Part shown: piece after piece, positions 11,337-24,735 of the stretch
Layout of the letters: the number at the start of each line of letters is the position of its first letter
How positions within the stretch are numbered: the stretch's first letter is position 1
Assembly: GCA_963920705.1 (NCBI GenBank)
Contig: OY987236.1
Location: 8,542,190 to 8,606,189, forward strand
Reading direction: 5' to 3'
Source of the DNA: Odiellus spinosus
Taxonomy: Eukaryota; Arthropoda; Arachnida; Opiliones; Phalangiidae
Length of the DNA stretch: 64,000 nt
Position numbers and translations under genes: made by a program
The notes under the pieces: generated by a model
What the model was told of the DNA's origin: nothing
Database searches by the model: none
The model's input: the letters and a program-made list of their open reading frames with translations, nothing else

Positions 11337-11600
11337 CAGGGCCGGATTAATGAGGGCAGAGGGAGCACCTGCCCCAGGGCGCTGGCAAAATGGGGGCGCC
11401 CAAGAAATCTGGTGATATCCAGAAATTATTTTAATAAAATTTTGAACCACTTGACGTTAGTTATTGAATTTGAAATGATTTCTGGGCGCGAAGTTATTGA
11501 AGGGCGCGCCGAACTATCTAGGTGGCATTTTGAGAGTATTTGGGGCTCCTTTCGGTTGATTTCGAGGCCCCATTGAGTAATTTGGGCCCCTCCCTTCAAC
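11337..11600 (+). mobile_element. Possible hAT-type element fragment (CAGGGCCGGATTAAT end)
   Basis: CAGGGCCGGATTAATGAGGG is followed by GC-rich text with GGGCGC, GGGGGCGCC and later GGCCCC motifs, embedded in AT-rich DNA. CAGGGCCGGATTAA-type starts are common at the ends of some animal hAT-related repeats. No matching right terminus or duplication is seen, so it looks truncated. A shorter similar word, GGCCGGATTAACG, lies at 38211. The 86-residue ORF here is not recognisable. Confidence 0.35.
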
Positions 11601-13573
11601 TTTTACAAGTAGGCTATAGCCTTTTCAACCGGTATAGATCCAAGTGATCATCCAAAATGGGTAATGTATAGATTTGAACGACTTTAAAATGATTGTAAAT
11701 AGGTTTTGTGGAATTGATTGGTTTTCAAATGATTGCCCAATTAACCGAAAATGGGTTAGGCAAGGTTAAGTCAATTCATTTCGGTCGATCATTGTGACTA
11801 GTTCTTCAAAGGTTCGTTCATAAGTAATAATTGGTCTAAGCTTACACGAAACTTGTTCTATAAGAAATAAGATAATCATTCGGGAATATATTCCATTCTA
11901 TATTCGTTCGTGTTGATATTTCCGGTTGATTTATACGGAGGGCTTTTGGATTATCCGATAAAGGAACCCGAAAAACTTCTTTATATATATTTCATAAATA
12001 TTAATGCGCTACGGAGTTACTCAAGAGTATAGACTGGAAAGTATACGGTTATAGAGCTCCGTAAGGGTTGGAGGGAAGGTGGTACATGAAGAGAAAATTT
12101 GGTCATTTCTATACACGCTCTAGTTTCTCATTAGTCGAATGGCCAACGGATCTCCATGACCAAAAATAAAGATTTTTACCTATACATATAATCCAATATT
12201 ATTTTACTAAGATTTCCATTCATTGGGGCAAGTGGAACGATGAATTTCGTGGACAAATGAGGGCGTAAATGTTGTATTTAGACGCTTTGATTAAAACTTT
12301 GCTCTACATAAAAATTAAATATATAAATGAAGTTCTGTTATCTACAGATATATCTCATCTTACTCCAGAATTCGCCCCCAACAAGATGAGTTTTATCAAG
12401 TTACTCTCTATCATACTGTTATTTATTTATCGGTTATCGTATATACCCTAGATGTAATTAATTATCAATTTTTAATCAGTTTGTTTTTCCATAATGTTTA
12501 GACACGTTTCTGGTGTTTAAATTAATTCCTATAGTTTGGTAAAATTTCTATAAAGGCAAGTATAAATTCGGACCAATCATATTATTTCAGCCTTCAACAG
12601 AGCTTGTCTACAAATCCTCGAATACTTTCCGAAAATAATTTCGAAAGCGGTTTCATTTTTAAATTGAAGTTTTTACTCAAACCCGTTTGGTTATTTTGTT
12701 GACTAAGTTCAACATTCCCCTATAACAGTTGTTTTATATAAAATACTTGGTAAATTCCTTCCTAAACTTCAAGCCTATATTATTAATTAGACTTTGTCCT
12801 AATTATATACTTACTATCTAATTTCGACCGTAAGAACCATAACATTCCTTCGAGTTACCACAAAGTTACATTGAGAGCCCTACCGTATAGCAGGGCTCGC
12901 AAAATTTTAATTATCCACATCTTTACATCAAAAACTTTTTTCCCTCCTTAGTTTTCTGCTCGAGTGGGCCGTAACACCGCCAAAAAGAGCACGCGGTCTG
13001 AACTATAGTCAGTTCCAATTCTTAAGTACCTTTTTTGCTCGGATGTAGTTTGCAATAGCTCAGTACGAGAAGGAGAAATTCACGTGTTAAACATTGTATA
13101 TAACTTTCTAAATCCATCTAACGCCCGGATTTTGTCAAAGGGGTTGTTTGATAAATATGGGCTTAAAAAATGTGGACACTGGACAGCGGTTAGCCTTATA
13201 AATTGAAACTTCATATTTATATCGGAACACTTCTTAACTCATCTTTAATAATACATTTTTAATTCGAAAAGTAGCTTAACAATAAATAAAGGGAGAGTTT
13301 GAAATGTCGTCAATAATCTCCCGCCAATTTTGAAACCTTTTACAGACGAAATAAAGAACAATCGCTTCTTTCTCATGTGATTGGGGGAGATACTATCTAC
13401 ATGGTTATTGGCTATATTTCAAATTCCCCGTGGATACGCGTTAAGCCTATTTTCGAGTGTGTAAAATTTGATTTATAATTTAACGTTTTCGTTTGTAAAA
13501 TATTAGTACAGGTGTGATTAGAATGTGATCATATCACATCTAAAAAATATTTGTCACACGACCAGATATAACC

Positions 13574-13619
13574 TTATTTCCATAGGTTTTTTTTTTTTTT
13601 TTTTTTTTTATGGAAATAA
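13574..13619. repeat. T23 tract between 11-bp inverted repeats
   Basis: TTATTTCCATA (13574-13584) and TATGGAAATAA (13609-13619) are exact reverse complements around GG and a run of 23 T. It could be a small hairpin or a simple-sequence expansion inside a palindrome. Confidence 0.6.
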
Positions 13620-14419
13620 CTGGAATTTTTCCTTCTGCAGGAAGATTTAACCTCATTTCACTATATTTTATACCATTTGAAAGCTGCAGTACAATCAAAA
13701 CTAAAGGACACTTCTATTCACACGAAAATTTAATCTAAATAAGTTAGCTCTATCTTTACGCGTGTTGAAAACTCGAACTGATTCTGATTGTGTTTAAAAT
13801 CTCTTTGGATATTCAACTAATACAAAGCTATACGGGGTCCCTTCCATATCAAAGAAACTAAACTAAGAAATGGGAAGTACACAGCTTTGAACGAGCTGAA
13901 AACTCCACCTGATTCTTTTTCATTCCCCTTTGCACATTTCTCGACGTTAATTAAGAAAGATTTTAAGACCTGATCTCCATTTTGTTCACGAAAGGAAACT
14001 GAATGAGGAGGAAAGCGCAAAAGGAGAAAAACCATGTAAAGAAGGTTTAGAAAACCAAGCCTTCCAATCTATTCGTCAAACATTGGAGTTAACGTAGTTT
14101 TCTATAATCGTTCTTTCAGCGTTTAACCGCATTCCTAACTCGAGAGAATGTCTTTCGTAATCTCGCCTTGTTTCTCCAAAAACCCATTAAAACTAATTTC
14201 AAACCAAGTTTACAACACACATTATGTACTAAACACCTTAGAATATCGTGGTTTTCAAGGTAAGGTAAAAATGATAAAAAACCCGTATTCCTTGTGCATG
14301 AATGACCTTTTAACTGATCATACACTAACTACACGATAATCCACTTTAATCGTGGATTAATCTTTATCTATCTTTCTTTGGCTTATCCTAGGAGTACACT
14401 TTTTAACTGATATTTCCCA

Positions 14420-14745
14420 GATTTTCATAACATTAAAAATTCCCTGATATTTCCCGGACCTTCAGCGACAGAATTTAAAATTCCCTGACACTCCCAAGAC
14501 ATTCAGTGAGAGCATTCAAATTCCCAGATATAATATTTCCCAGACTTCAGTGACAGCATTTAAAATTCCCAGATGTTTCCCAGACGTTCAGAGAGAGCAT
14601 TCAAATTCCCTGATAGTTCCCAGACGTTCAGTAACAGCATTCAAATTCCCAGATATTTCCCAGACGTTCAGTGAGAGAATTCAAATTCCCAGATATTTCC
14701 CAGACGTTCAGTGACATCATTCAAATTCCCTAATTTTTTGACAAT
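14420..14745. repeat. 40-bp minisatellite, about 8 copies
   Basis: The unit reads approximately CAAATTCCCAGATATTTCCC then AGACGTTCAGTGACAGCATT. Copies vary by substitutions and small deletions, with degenerate ones at both edges. The AAATTCCC(A/T)GA word links it to the MITE at 32063-32445. Confidence 0.8.
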
Positions 14746-15559
14746 ATTCCAATTCCCTGACACATCCAGGTACTCTAGATTTCCCAGATTGGCACGAACC
14801 TGTATATTATTTTGCCATTTAAATTTTGAAGTTTCTTAATAACTGGTTAACCCTGAAGTGTAAAATTTTGAATATATGATAAACCTCACTTAAATTCCCT
14901 TATTTAACCAATCAAGGCGCGTGAGAACAAATTCGATAACGAGAATCTCGAAGAAGCTCCTTTAAAACATTTTTTTTTCTTAGTTCATTTTCCCTTTGAA
15001 AAACTATATACTTTTAAGTTCGAAAGGAAAATACAAGAATGAATAAAAAAAAAGGGAAGAGTTGACGGGCCAGAGTATAAAAAAAGGTCGGAATAAAACA
15101 GTGATGAATTACATTTTATTTTTCTGGACAGTTCATGGGTGTATACTCTACGGTCGAAAGAGCTAGCCTACAAAAAAAATTTCGCTATAAATTATTTATA
15201 ATCCAAATGATTGAGAGTCCAGCCTCTTATTATGGAAAACCGAGCGAGCTACTATTATCTTCTTATTTCATTCACGCTTGCCTCCCTCTTATCCAATGAT
15301 TGAAGCCGAATAGAGTGAAAACTATAGACGTTCAAGTAAAATTTACTTCCAAACGATATACGTGTATAGTTTATAAAGGGTTTGCTGCGCTTAGTTTTCA
15401 GGTTTCAAATGATTTAGGGCATTTATAACAAATATTTTAAATTTATTAACCATTATGAATAAGGTATTTGATTTACTCTAATGAGATGTATACAACTAAA
15501 AGTTTAAACCTCAAAACTTTCGTTTTTTTTTTTGGCGAGCACACGCTTTTTTGTGTTTG

Positions 15560-15625
15560 TAGCAATACTACGTCATCACTATGGTCGCGTGGCTATTGTA
15601 AAACCTACATGTTGATTTTTGCGCG
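15560..15625. repeat. Dispersed repeat, copy 1 (CATCACTATGGTCGCGTGG core)
   Basis: Contains TACGTCATCACTATGGTCGC followed by GTGGCTATTGTA. Related copies lie near 26255-26345, 48197-48222 and, inverted, 61160-61260. The two longer copies also share GACCGCGCGAAAG, AAGTACTT and GACGC.TTCTTAA blocks. Confidence 0.55.
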
Positions 15626-17040
15626 TTCTATGATAACTTCGTTAGTTAAATTTTTAGCCTAATTTGAATTAAAATTGAATTATTTTCATTTTTAATAATA
15701 CCGGGGATTAAGAAATCCCTAGCTACATGACTACGGATTTGACAATTAGCGTGTACATTTAGGCTATCCATATTTTTAATGAAATAATGAAGTATAGTTA
15801 AAAATGTGTCTATAGGAAGCAGATGAACACAAGTCAGATGTGTTCAACATTTAAATTCTTTGCATTATTAATTTAAACTCAATGACATAGTAATCTTAAA
15901 CTAAACTCAGTGAACTCCGGTGCCCAAAAATAGAGTAGTTTCACCCTGTGTTATCCTCACATAGATCCTAGTACGACCAAAGGCGGGGATCTGATATTAC
16001 TCTCTTCTTTCAAAAGATTCGTGATGCCGCGTCGTGTAGCTCATGAAATATTCGTGTTACTAGACCTTTAAATTCTGATTTTTCAACCTCCTATAACATC
16101 GTTTAATTCACTTTGGTTTTATGAACGAAATTCAGTATATTCATAGAACAAAATTGAATTAATGGAAGGCTTTACAGAAGGATTGTTATAGTTCCCCTGA
16201 TTTATCAACCACCCCCTAAACTGTTCATTCAGCTTACATGGTTAACTGTACGTACAAAGAGATTATGGTAAAATAGGAGGGACTTCTAACTAAATTTGAA
16301 ATATTGTTTCCAACTTGGTTTCAAACCATTATTCTGTTTTTGTGGAACAGTTTGCAATAAAGTGAAACCAGAAGCGGATTAATATACAATGTAATATATC
16401 ATAAGAATAAAAGTAGTTTTTCGCAAATGAATACGTTTTCCTCCATACTGTCTGAATCAATTTGTCTAGGATTCATTTTTTGAAGAGCAAATGGTTTTTA
16501 AAGTGAGTATGATAAGGAACTCGGCTAAATTTCATTCAGAGTTACTTTAAAAACACTTAGCCGTCAGAAATGTAACTAAAGAAAAAGGTTATTTTCCTTT
16601 TCCGTAAAATCTGGTCAGGAGAGCTATAAACATATCTGAGCCAAGGCTTAACGCATTTTCCAAATTTATCATGACCAGTTCATTCTATAGCAAAATTCTC
16701 AACTATTCGTCTTCACAACGATTAGAGACATAATGTGCTTTGAAGGCGGTTCGGAGAGTGTCGATTTAGAGGTTGTAACTTTTTTCCCGCGCTTATTACA
16801 AATCCGAAAGAAAAATCTTTTTCAAATAGGTTAATGTAAAAACAAAACGTTTTCCCCCAGTGAAAAACCAGCTTTAGAATTGCGCTAAATCTCATTCTTC
16901 ATCATTTCAACAGAACGTGTCGAAGGTATTTTATGAAGCCAAAGGCGGGGAGTCTTTTGATTAGTCGGAGATTCTCCTTTATTTTGAATACCTTTGAATC
17001 ATTTATACCCGAAAAAGTCATATTTTATAGTATATTCCAC

Positions 17041-17066
17041 AAAAAAAAAAAAAAAAAAAAAAAAAA
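17041..17066. repeat. Poly(A) homopolymer, 26 A
   Basis: Uninterrupted A run following ATATTCCAC. No retroelement body is recognisable upstream. The 81-codon ORF with a lysine run across it is an artefact. Confidence 0.9.
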
Positions 17067-19624
17067 TCACTTCATGTTCCTAGTCACCCTCCCTTTAAAG
17101 AACTTCAAAAGTATAGTACCAAAAATATATAAATTAATTTTTTTCTGCTTGATGACGTACTTGGGAAAAACTAATTAAAGATAAGTTAAAAATGAAAGTT
17201 AAAACTTTCTGAATTAAGGTATAGCGAAAGCCTTCTAGTTCTAGGGAAGGAGGCGTCAGTTTTTAAGCAATACATTAAAAATTCAGGCTCTTTAAACACC
17301 GAAAGAAATTCAACTTTTCAAAAAGTTATGAGCCTACTTAAAAAATATATGAATTTGTAACATTTCTAATTTCCCCAAATTCATTTTCACTATTCTATCA
17401 TGCACCCACTTCCCTCAAAAAACGGTCTATCCACGCTAGATATTATATAATTAATCAAAATGGAATTTTATAATTTAAACACATCTCTTCTTTCAATACC
17501 ACATTTTGGGTAGTTTCGGGGTTAATCTAAAAACCTTTCCCAAAATTTAATTAGATGTTTAATTACGGTTTTAATATTATAACCTTTAAAAATTTAACAG
17601 GGGATTTTTTATTTCAAACTCGGCTAAGCATAAATTGTTTAAATATTCAAATTCACTAAAAGTCTGTCGATTTAACCTTTGATTTTCCCTTTAAAAATTA
17701 CATATGTATATTATAGTTGAAGAGGTTTATACGCGGTCTCAACGAAAGTGATAGATTAGGATGAATTATATCGTTTCGGGTTGCGTACTCTTCTCTTGTC
17801 CGTGTCGTGTTTTTGGTGGCAGAGAAAATGGTTTTTTAAACACATATCTGACAGCTAATAATTTCTCACGCTCAACCAGCGCAGGATATAGAAGATTTTT
17901 GGGGTTTAAAATCCCTTGTTTAAAAGATGAACCGCGAGCTAGAATAAATTTCACGGATTTCTGGGATAAATCGGCGTCGTTTAAGCGTTATTTAATAGAC
18001 TGTTGGAATCTTAAGCTATGAAAGGCGACCATTTTTTTCAGGTTAAAGAAAACGATAAAGTTAAAGGTACTAGGATTAAAATGTTTGATTAGCATCTAGA
18101 TTGATTGAGGGTTCTCATCTTGAGTTATTTATACGGTTGAATATATATTATGTCACTTCTATTAGATTTGGGAATCCAAAAGCAATGGGATTTAGAGGTT
18201 TGATTAATAAGATGGATTGCAAATTAAGGTGAATCCAAAAAAACAAAACAAAACAATAAAAGGCGTAATATAGGGTAACTCATTTTAAAGCAATGAATGA
18301 ATGAGATGAAAATTTATCAAGTTTAAATTTGATATGAATTAGATTAGTTAAATGTTTAAATAAAATTTAAATATGTTTCATCGTCACTTTAGCCGTAAAT
18401 AAATTTCCAAACCCCGCTGTAAGATTAGTCATAAATAATCCAATCGAACGTACTAAAAATTTGGAGTTCATTAACATGTTTTAGAGCAAGTGTATCACTT
18501 TCGTTAAATCGATTTAGATAGTGTGACGTCACATCAGGTGACTTATTCCCCACTCGGTCTATATTTCACTCCGATAAAAAAAACTTGTTAAAACCGAACG
18601 GAAAAATTAGTTGCTTCAAAAATTACCTTAAATTTGCACATAGTCTATGGTGGGAGGAAGTAGAGGGCAAAAATAGAAAGCGATCTAGCGAGCTTTCAAG
18701 GTCAAGGTCAAAATTTATAGAGCATATTTTGGAAAATGGACTAAAATATAATTCAGTAATACCCTCAGACATTCTACCTTCAGTACATTAAGAGTAAAAT
18801 ATCAGAATTTCTTGTGTTGGAATCCTATAAAATATTAAGCCTATATAGGCTTAATTTTTTCCAGACCTAACAATGCGACAACACATGCCATTTTACAAAA
18901 AATTAATTCTATAGCAACGACCTTGAGTTTACTGAATAAACTCGTAGGGCTACCTAACGAATTTGGTAGCAAGGTCATAATGGATGGGTATTGAAATTGA
19001 ACTGCTTTTGAAGGGAAACAAACTGGTTAACACAAAACCACGTAATGGACAATATTGAAAATGACTAAATAGCTGGAAGAAGCCAGGCCGCGGGTCAAAC
19101 AGCCCGGCTTCTGTTCGCGGCCCTCGTTGAATGCCTGTATATTTGACGTCATGGGAATACCGTTTTAAATGGTAAAATTGTCTTTGGTATGGCATGAATC
19201 AATGTACTACAAAGACTATACCATCTATTGTATGACCACGTGATTGTTCGGAACAGGGCTTGAATTATTCTACTGTAAATGCCACTAAAATTCATATCGA
19301 TACAAAATATTTCTGTCCTCTATTAACAGTCAGTAAACTTAAAATGATCCGAACATCAACGTAATTTTGTGATTTGCGCCAGAGCTTGCCTCTTTACTAG
19401 GCTTGATTCTCCCCAGCCGGCTGCCGGCTTAAATCGTAGCCTAGGCCTAACTTCTATCAATCTCGAAACAACAAAAATCAAATTCTTAAACTCACCGAAT
19501 TCGAGGTACCAAAATTACAGCCTTTCTTTAATCCATGTTATTTTAGACATCCATTGATATTACATTTCCCGAATTAACTCGATTTTAAACGCTATTTAAA
19601 CAGACTTCGTTTTTTTACAATTAA

Positions 19625-19755
19625 CGACGCGTGTTAACGATAATGGCGCCCATGGAGTTACTGAACGGCTGAACGCTAAAGCGTCTAATCGGGGAGACGG
19701 GGAAGAAGACGGTGTCTGCGCAAGCGCGCGCCGGTGGTGGTGAGGAGGAGGAAAA
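19625..19755. promoter_or_regulatory. CpG-rich patch, possible promoter of an unseen gene
   Basis: Contains ACGACGCGTG, AATGGCGCC, GCGCAAGCGCGCGCCGG and GGTGGTGGTGAGGAGGAGG within about 130 bp of otherwise AT-rich DNA. A second patch at 20459-20490 has TTTGGCGCGG (E2F-like) and CCTGCGCG. No coding exon is recognisable beside either. It could also be transposon-derived. Confidence 0.25.
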
Positions 19756-21005
19756 TTAGCTAATCACGGTAAAGGGCGGGAAAAGTATAAAATTTGAAAT
19801 TTGGAGGCTGAGAATTTGAGAAAATAGAAAACATTGTAAACTTTTTTTGGGATTGATCGTTTAAGATAATTTTATGATTTCTAAACAACATATACGAAAA
19901 AGGATGTAACGTATTTAGGTTTTACTAGATATATTTTTGTAAGGCGAAAAAATACGCCGAGATTGTCTCGACCTTCAATACTCTAACATTAAATTGAATA
20001 ATAATATCCACATTTCTACATATTAGACTTTTTAATATTAATTAGTTACTGGTAAAAATATTTATTATAATAATAATAACAATCCTAATTAGTATTGAAA
20101 TTGGTTCTTAGTTTAAAATTAATCACTATAACATTAATAATAACCATTATTAATTAAGCCTCGATTAAAAAACCAAATTAATAAAAATCCCTCATTAAAA
20201 CAATCCTGTAAAAGGCAATATATTATACAACAAAAAAAACCCTAGTTATCTGGTATCAAAAACCGGACTAGTTGATATTGGTACAGGGGTGAGAAAAATT
20301 AGGGAATAAGGACATTAGTTCCCGGTCGGCCCTAAAACAAAAGAATCTATTCAGCGTCAAAAGACCCTTAACAAAGCCAGACAATACTTTTTTCCCCTCC
20401 TGTCTTGTATCTTCTATACCAATAATACCCAAAGCCCAATTCCCAACCTTTTCTCTTCCTGCGCGTTCACAGTTAATTTGGCGCGGCCTAGCGAAGAATA
20501 GGAGGAAGAAGGGTTGCTGTTTTTTTTGTTTTTGTTTTTTCTTTTTGTCTTCATCAGCCTAAGCTTTTAATGCCTCAATTGTCCGAGGTATCGAAATAAT
20601 TTGGCCGCTACCAGCAGCTACACGGACCAGAGAAACAATCCACCCTAATTCACCCTAATTTTACTCTAATAACGAACCTAAACATACATAGATCAGTCAG
20701 CTTCTTAGTTGTGTAAATTCATACTGAATAGCGATGTAACACCAGAGACACATTCAATGCGTTTCAGGAGAAGTTTGCGGAACTATTTACATTCCTATTG
20801 TGTTAAACATTGTGTATTATATTTGGTGGCATTTCAAACTATTGTTTGAAATAAGAGTATATTTATTATTACAATAAAAAAGATGGTGTGGATATTAGTG
20901 TATCACGCTAATTAATATAGTTGTAAACAAGAGTATATTTATTTTTTAATTATATTTATCTGTCAACCTTCATCAATCAGTTTCTATTACGAACGAGAAG
21001 CCTTT

Positions 21006-21300
21006 AGCTGCGTTCACACTATAGCTTTGAAATCGATTTAAACCGTTTCATAACGTTTCGCTTGAGTTTTGTGAACAGGAAACCATTTTTTCTCCAATCG
21101 ATTTGATTTTTCGAAACTGCTTCGGGAACCAATTTCATACCGATTCGGTCTCAACAACTGATAGATGAAGCTACGATAAACCGATTTATAAAGATAATGC
21201 GTGAACGCATGCGCTTAAAACGATTCCTGGTGATTTGAATATCGGTTTGAAATTAAAATTTCAAATCGATATGGAAATGGTAGTGCGACCTTTTTCTCAC
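21006..21300. repeat. Dispersed inverted-repeat element with GCGTTCACACTA end
   Basis: Begins GCTGCGTTCACACTATAGC, followed by GAAATCGATTT. The right part contains the 34-bp near-palindrome at 21239-21272 (centre GAAATTAAAATTTC) and ends ...GGTAGTGCGAC, an imperfect mirror of the start. The segment 21160-21246 recurs in reverse complement at 24222-24307. A GTGTGAACGCG word near 37301 may be another end. Confidence 0.5.
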
Positions 21301-24221
21301 GGATAGATTTCAAAGTGTAAGGCTAAGTATAAAGTCTATACGGATTGGAAGCCATATTCAACCTTATTGTATCATTTTATCCGAAATCTTTCCATGGGAA
21401 AATGATTAATACAGCGTAAGGCTAGTACGCATCATTATATTGACTTAAAATCGTACGAATCTTTTATTTTCTCAATACATTCGTGATAAAATTATTAATA
21501 AACTGTGGGGCTAAGACCTTTCGTTAATACTGTCCCTACAGACATCACGCTATCAACTCTTAAAACTAAATCGAAATCAATGCGCGATATTATTATTAAT
21601 AGAGTCAGAGATACTATAAAGGGATAACTACCCTACTGATTATCTCACTTCCTCGTACAGAAATCTTCATTAATTGTGTCCTTTGGTATATATAAACTTT
21701 ATCCCAAAAGAGAACTATAAGAGCGTTCGCTATTCGTGTCTTTGTCGGCGCTTGGCTACTCCGGCGACCGTTCCCAGAAGGTCGATAACTCATTTAGTTC
21801 GCTTTCTCTCGCACCCCCTTTCATCTAATTAAAAGCTAAAGGGCTTTAATGAATCCCGATTCCGCTATCTCGCTTCGATTAGAAGCGCTAGCTCTCTCTC
21901 TATATATATATATACCAATTTGTATATAAGTTCTAATGCGGCGCGAAACTGATTCAAGTGGATTTTCAAAGTGTATAAACCTTCGGTGTCCTTTCCTTTT
22001 TCCCTAACATTATTCGATTAGTTCATTTAAGTCGAACAAAATGTTATAAAAATATATCCCGTTCCTGTAATTAGAGGAAATGTTGGATGAAATTGATTTT
22101 GTACGCTTAAGCCTTCTCTCGTGTTTTCTATTTCCCCTAAAATTGTTTCATTGGCTCAAATAGAGTCGTATACGAAGCGTTAAGAAATAATATTCTGTTC
22201 GACTTATTAGAGTTAATCCGTACAAAGCTTGTTAAAGTATATTTGGTCACTAGCATGTCTTACTTTAATTTTACACTTAACAGAATATAACTACATTGTT
22301 TCAAATGATTCGAACAGTTACGGAATTCTCTCGGGCAACTTCTGCACTTCTCCTTTTCCACGAATCAAATCAGAAATGGTTTATTTAATATAAAAAGTTT
22401 GCAGCCCGAACAAAGGTGGGATTTATTTCTCACACTCGCTGTTTTCTTAGAAATAGCATAAACCTAGCTGAGTACTGCATACTCTAAGTGGATTGAGTGG
22501 GCAATACACTAAAATTTAAAGCCAAAACTTTCAAAAAATCTTACCTTTTTGATAAAATTATTTTTATGAAATTCTCCTACGCGATACCATAAAACTTAAA
22601 TTAAGGAATAACTTCAGTGCTTTGATCTTTCGTAAGATAGCACGAAAATAATTCTAGATATCTTGCTAGCTAATGATAATTACCGCTTCCTCAAAATTAC
22701 CCTGATTGACTGTTTCTACAGGTGTTAAGTAATCTTACCCCCGGATGGTTAATTTGTATAAGAATACTAAAGTATATATAATGATTAGACGGACCGAATA
22801 AGAACACTGGTAAAAACTTTTCATTTCTAGTTATACAATCCATTAAACTAAAATATAAAATTATTTACTTTCGAATATATATTTCCAAACACTTTAAAAT
22901 AAATAGAGTCGAAAAGAAAATTAATGAAAACTTTTTGAATTTCATTTCAAGCTAGACTAAAAAAAATAAAAAATAAAATAATCGTACTCTAAGGAGAAAA
23001 ATATTAAGTTGGAAAAGTTTAACAATAAAAATTTATTTTTCCAGAGGGTTTTTAACTCAATATTATTTGCATAATCTTCTCAGTGTACGAGTAAAGTATG
23101 GCAAAACTATTTTTATTTCTATAAAAATTAACATTTCGTGTTAATCCGCCTCGAATTTAACTTTAGTTATTAATCCAATCTTAAACAGAAGTTGGTAGCG
23201 AGTATATGGCGACGTTAAAATAAGATCACAAATATATCTTCGAAACTAAATTGATAGAACCTCAAGGAAAGAAGAATTTAAACAAAGCTATATGACCAAA
23301 TTGTGGAACCAGAAAAAAAAGCTAATACCATCTGAAAAAGATAATATGAGAAATGAAAACTGAATTTGAGTAATAAGACTCTTATTAATCTCCCTCTATC
23401 ATTGGCTTTCCGCTAAACGTGTCTGCTGTGAAGTAACCTATTTTTTAGGTTAGTGTATCCCTTCTACAATTATTTCTTTCTACTAATACTGTCAAACTTT
23501 CAGCCTCAAGTTAAAAACGTTAAACCAGCTAGGCACATCAGACAAATATTTGAGAATATTTTAATATGGGATTTCTAAGAGCCATGAACGAAAGGTTTCG
23601 TTTACGATAAAACGAACTCGATACTCCATTTGAGCAAAAGTGCAAAAGAAATAAATTCGGAATACCAAAACACTTTCTAAAGATGCAATATTATAATATT
23701 TAGAGTTCCGCTGGGAATCTTTCAATCTTATCTGGTGAATATCGAACATAATATATTCAAAAATGATTCGCTAAAGTTATTTATTGATAACTTTTCAATT
23801 CCCTGTAGACATTTTGCAATCGCTTGGATAATTTCAAGTAAACAGAAAATATAGTGATTTAGTATAAAGTGTATTTGATAACCCAAGAGAATGTTCGAGG
23901 TGGATTTTCACTCTTCCACGTAGTTATATAGTTTTTGAATTGGACAAGAAAAATATTGATGTTGACATATAAGGGCATTTTTAGTTACAGGTCAAATATA
24001 TTGTAATCTTCAATTGGAAAAGCTCTAGATAGATTTTTCACAATATGGGAAATAATTCAGCAATAAATTCCATTAAACTGGGGACTGTAATACAAGCTTA
24101 TCTCTAGGAAAGGATTAAGGTAATTCAGTGAAGACTGAGGAAGGTGGAGATAACCTAACATCTCGGCACTACAGCTCAATCCTACAGTCTTTTGTACTGC
24201 ATTTCTTAATCGATTTTGAAA

Positions 24222-24307
24222 CGGTAAAATCTAACCGATATTCAAATCGTCAGGAATCTTTTTAAGCGTCATGTGTTCACGCATTATCTTTATAAATCGA
24301 TTTATTA
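24222..24307 (-). repeat. Fragment of the 21.0-kb dispersed element
   Basis: Matches the reverse complement of 21160-21246. Shared words are ATATTCAAATC, CAGGAATC, TTTTAAGCG, GTTCACGCATTATC and TTTATAAATCG. It is truncated and lies just upstream of the 24420 MITE. Confidence 0.55.
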
Positions 24308-24419
24308 AGAAATCTAGCTAAGCCTAACTCATCTCAATCACGACCATAGTTCAGTAAGAATTAAAAAAAAATCTGAAGAAAAGCTATTAAGCCTAAGAAG
24401 CCGTTCTTCGCACTATAAC

Positions 24420-24735
24420 CAAGAATCCATTCAGGTTCCATAAGAATATGGGAGCATAGCTTTAGCCTCTGGTACCATCCTCCCAAACTTTGTAAGAAAA
24501 GTTCGTCTGCAATTTTCGCAACATTTGTACGCTAAGATCTTTTTTCGGTCGGCTCCATTTTTATTACCCAAAATATTATGTCAAGGTCGTTAGTGGCGCG
24601 GGTTAATAATAGATGTCTGGAGCGATTTACTTGAAAAATCGATTCGAAGCAGACGAACTTTTGCTACAAAGTTTGGGAGGATGGTTATTGAATCGCGGCC
24701 CTCCCATATTCTTATGGAACCTGAATGGATTCTTG
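24420..24735. mobile_element. 316-bp palindromic MITE, copy 2, 7-bp TSD
   Basis: Nearly identical over its full length to 2754-3069, same orientation and same 316-bp size. It is flanked by a different exact 7-bp duplication, CTATAAC (24413-24419 and 24736-24742), so it is an independent transposition event. The high similarity of the two copies indicates fairly recent activity. Confidence 0.9.

Larger units (their letters stand above)
10576..21005. other. Gene desert with scattered repeats
   Basis: Outside the listed repeats (11337, 13574, 14420, 15560, 17041) and the CpG patch at 19.6 kb I see no exon-like reading frame with family similarity. Open frames such as 13817-14035, 17761-18021 and 18585-18791 are short and have no recognisable domain. 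Some could be exons of diverged genes, but nothing visible supports that. Confidence 0.5.

Noticed and set aside
11316-11576. 86-codon ORF over the GC-rich repeat
   Set aside because: Resembles the non-coding end of a DNA transposon rather than a protein; no domain seen.
17041-17066. Poly(A) run as the tail of a retroposed gene or SINE
   Set aside because: No recognisable element body upstream and no flanking duplication was found.
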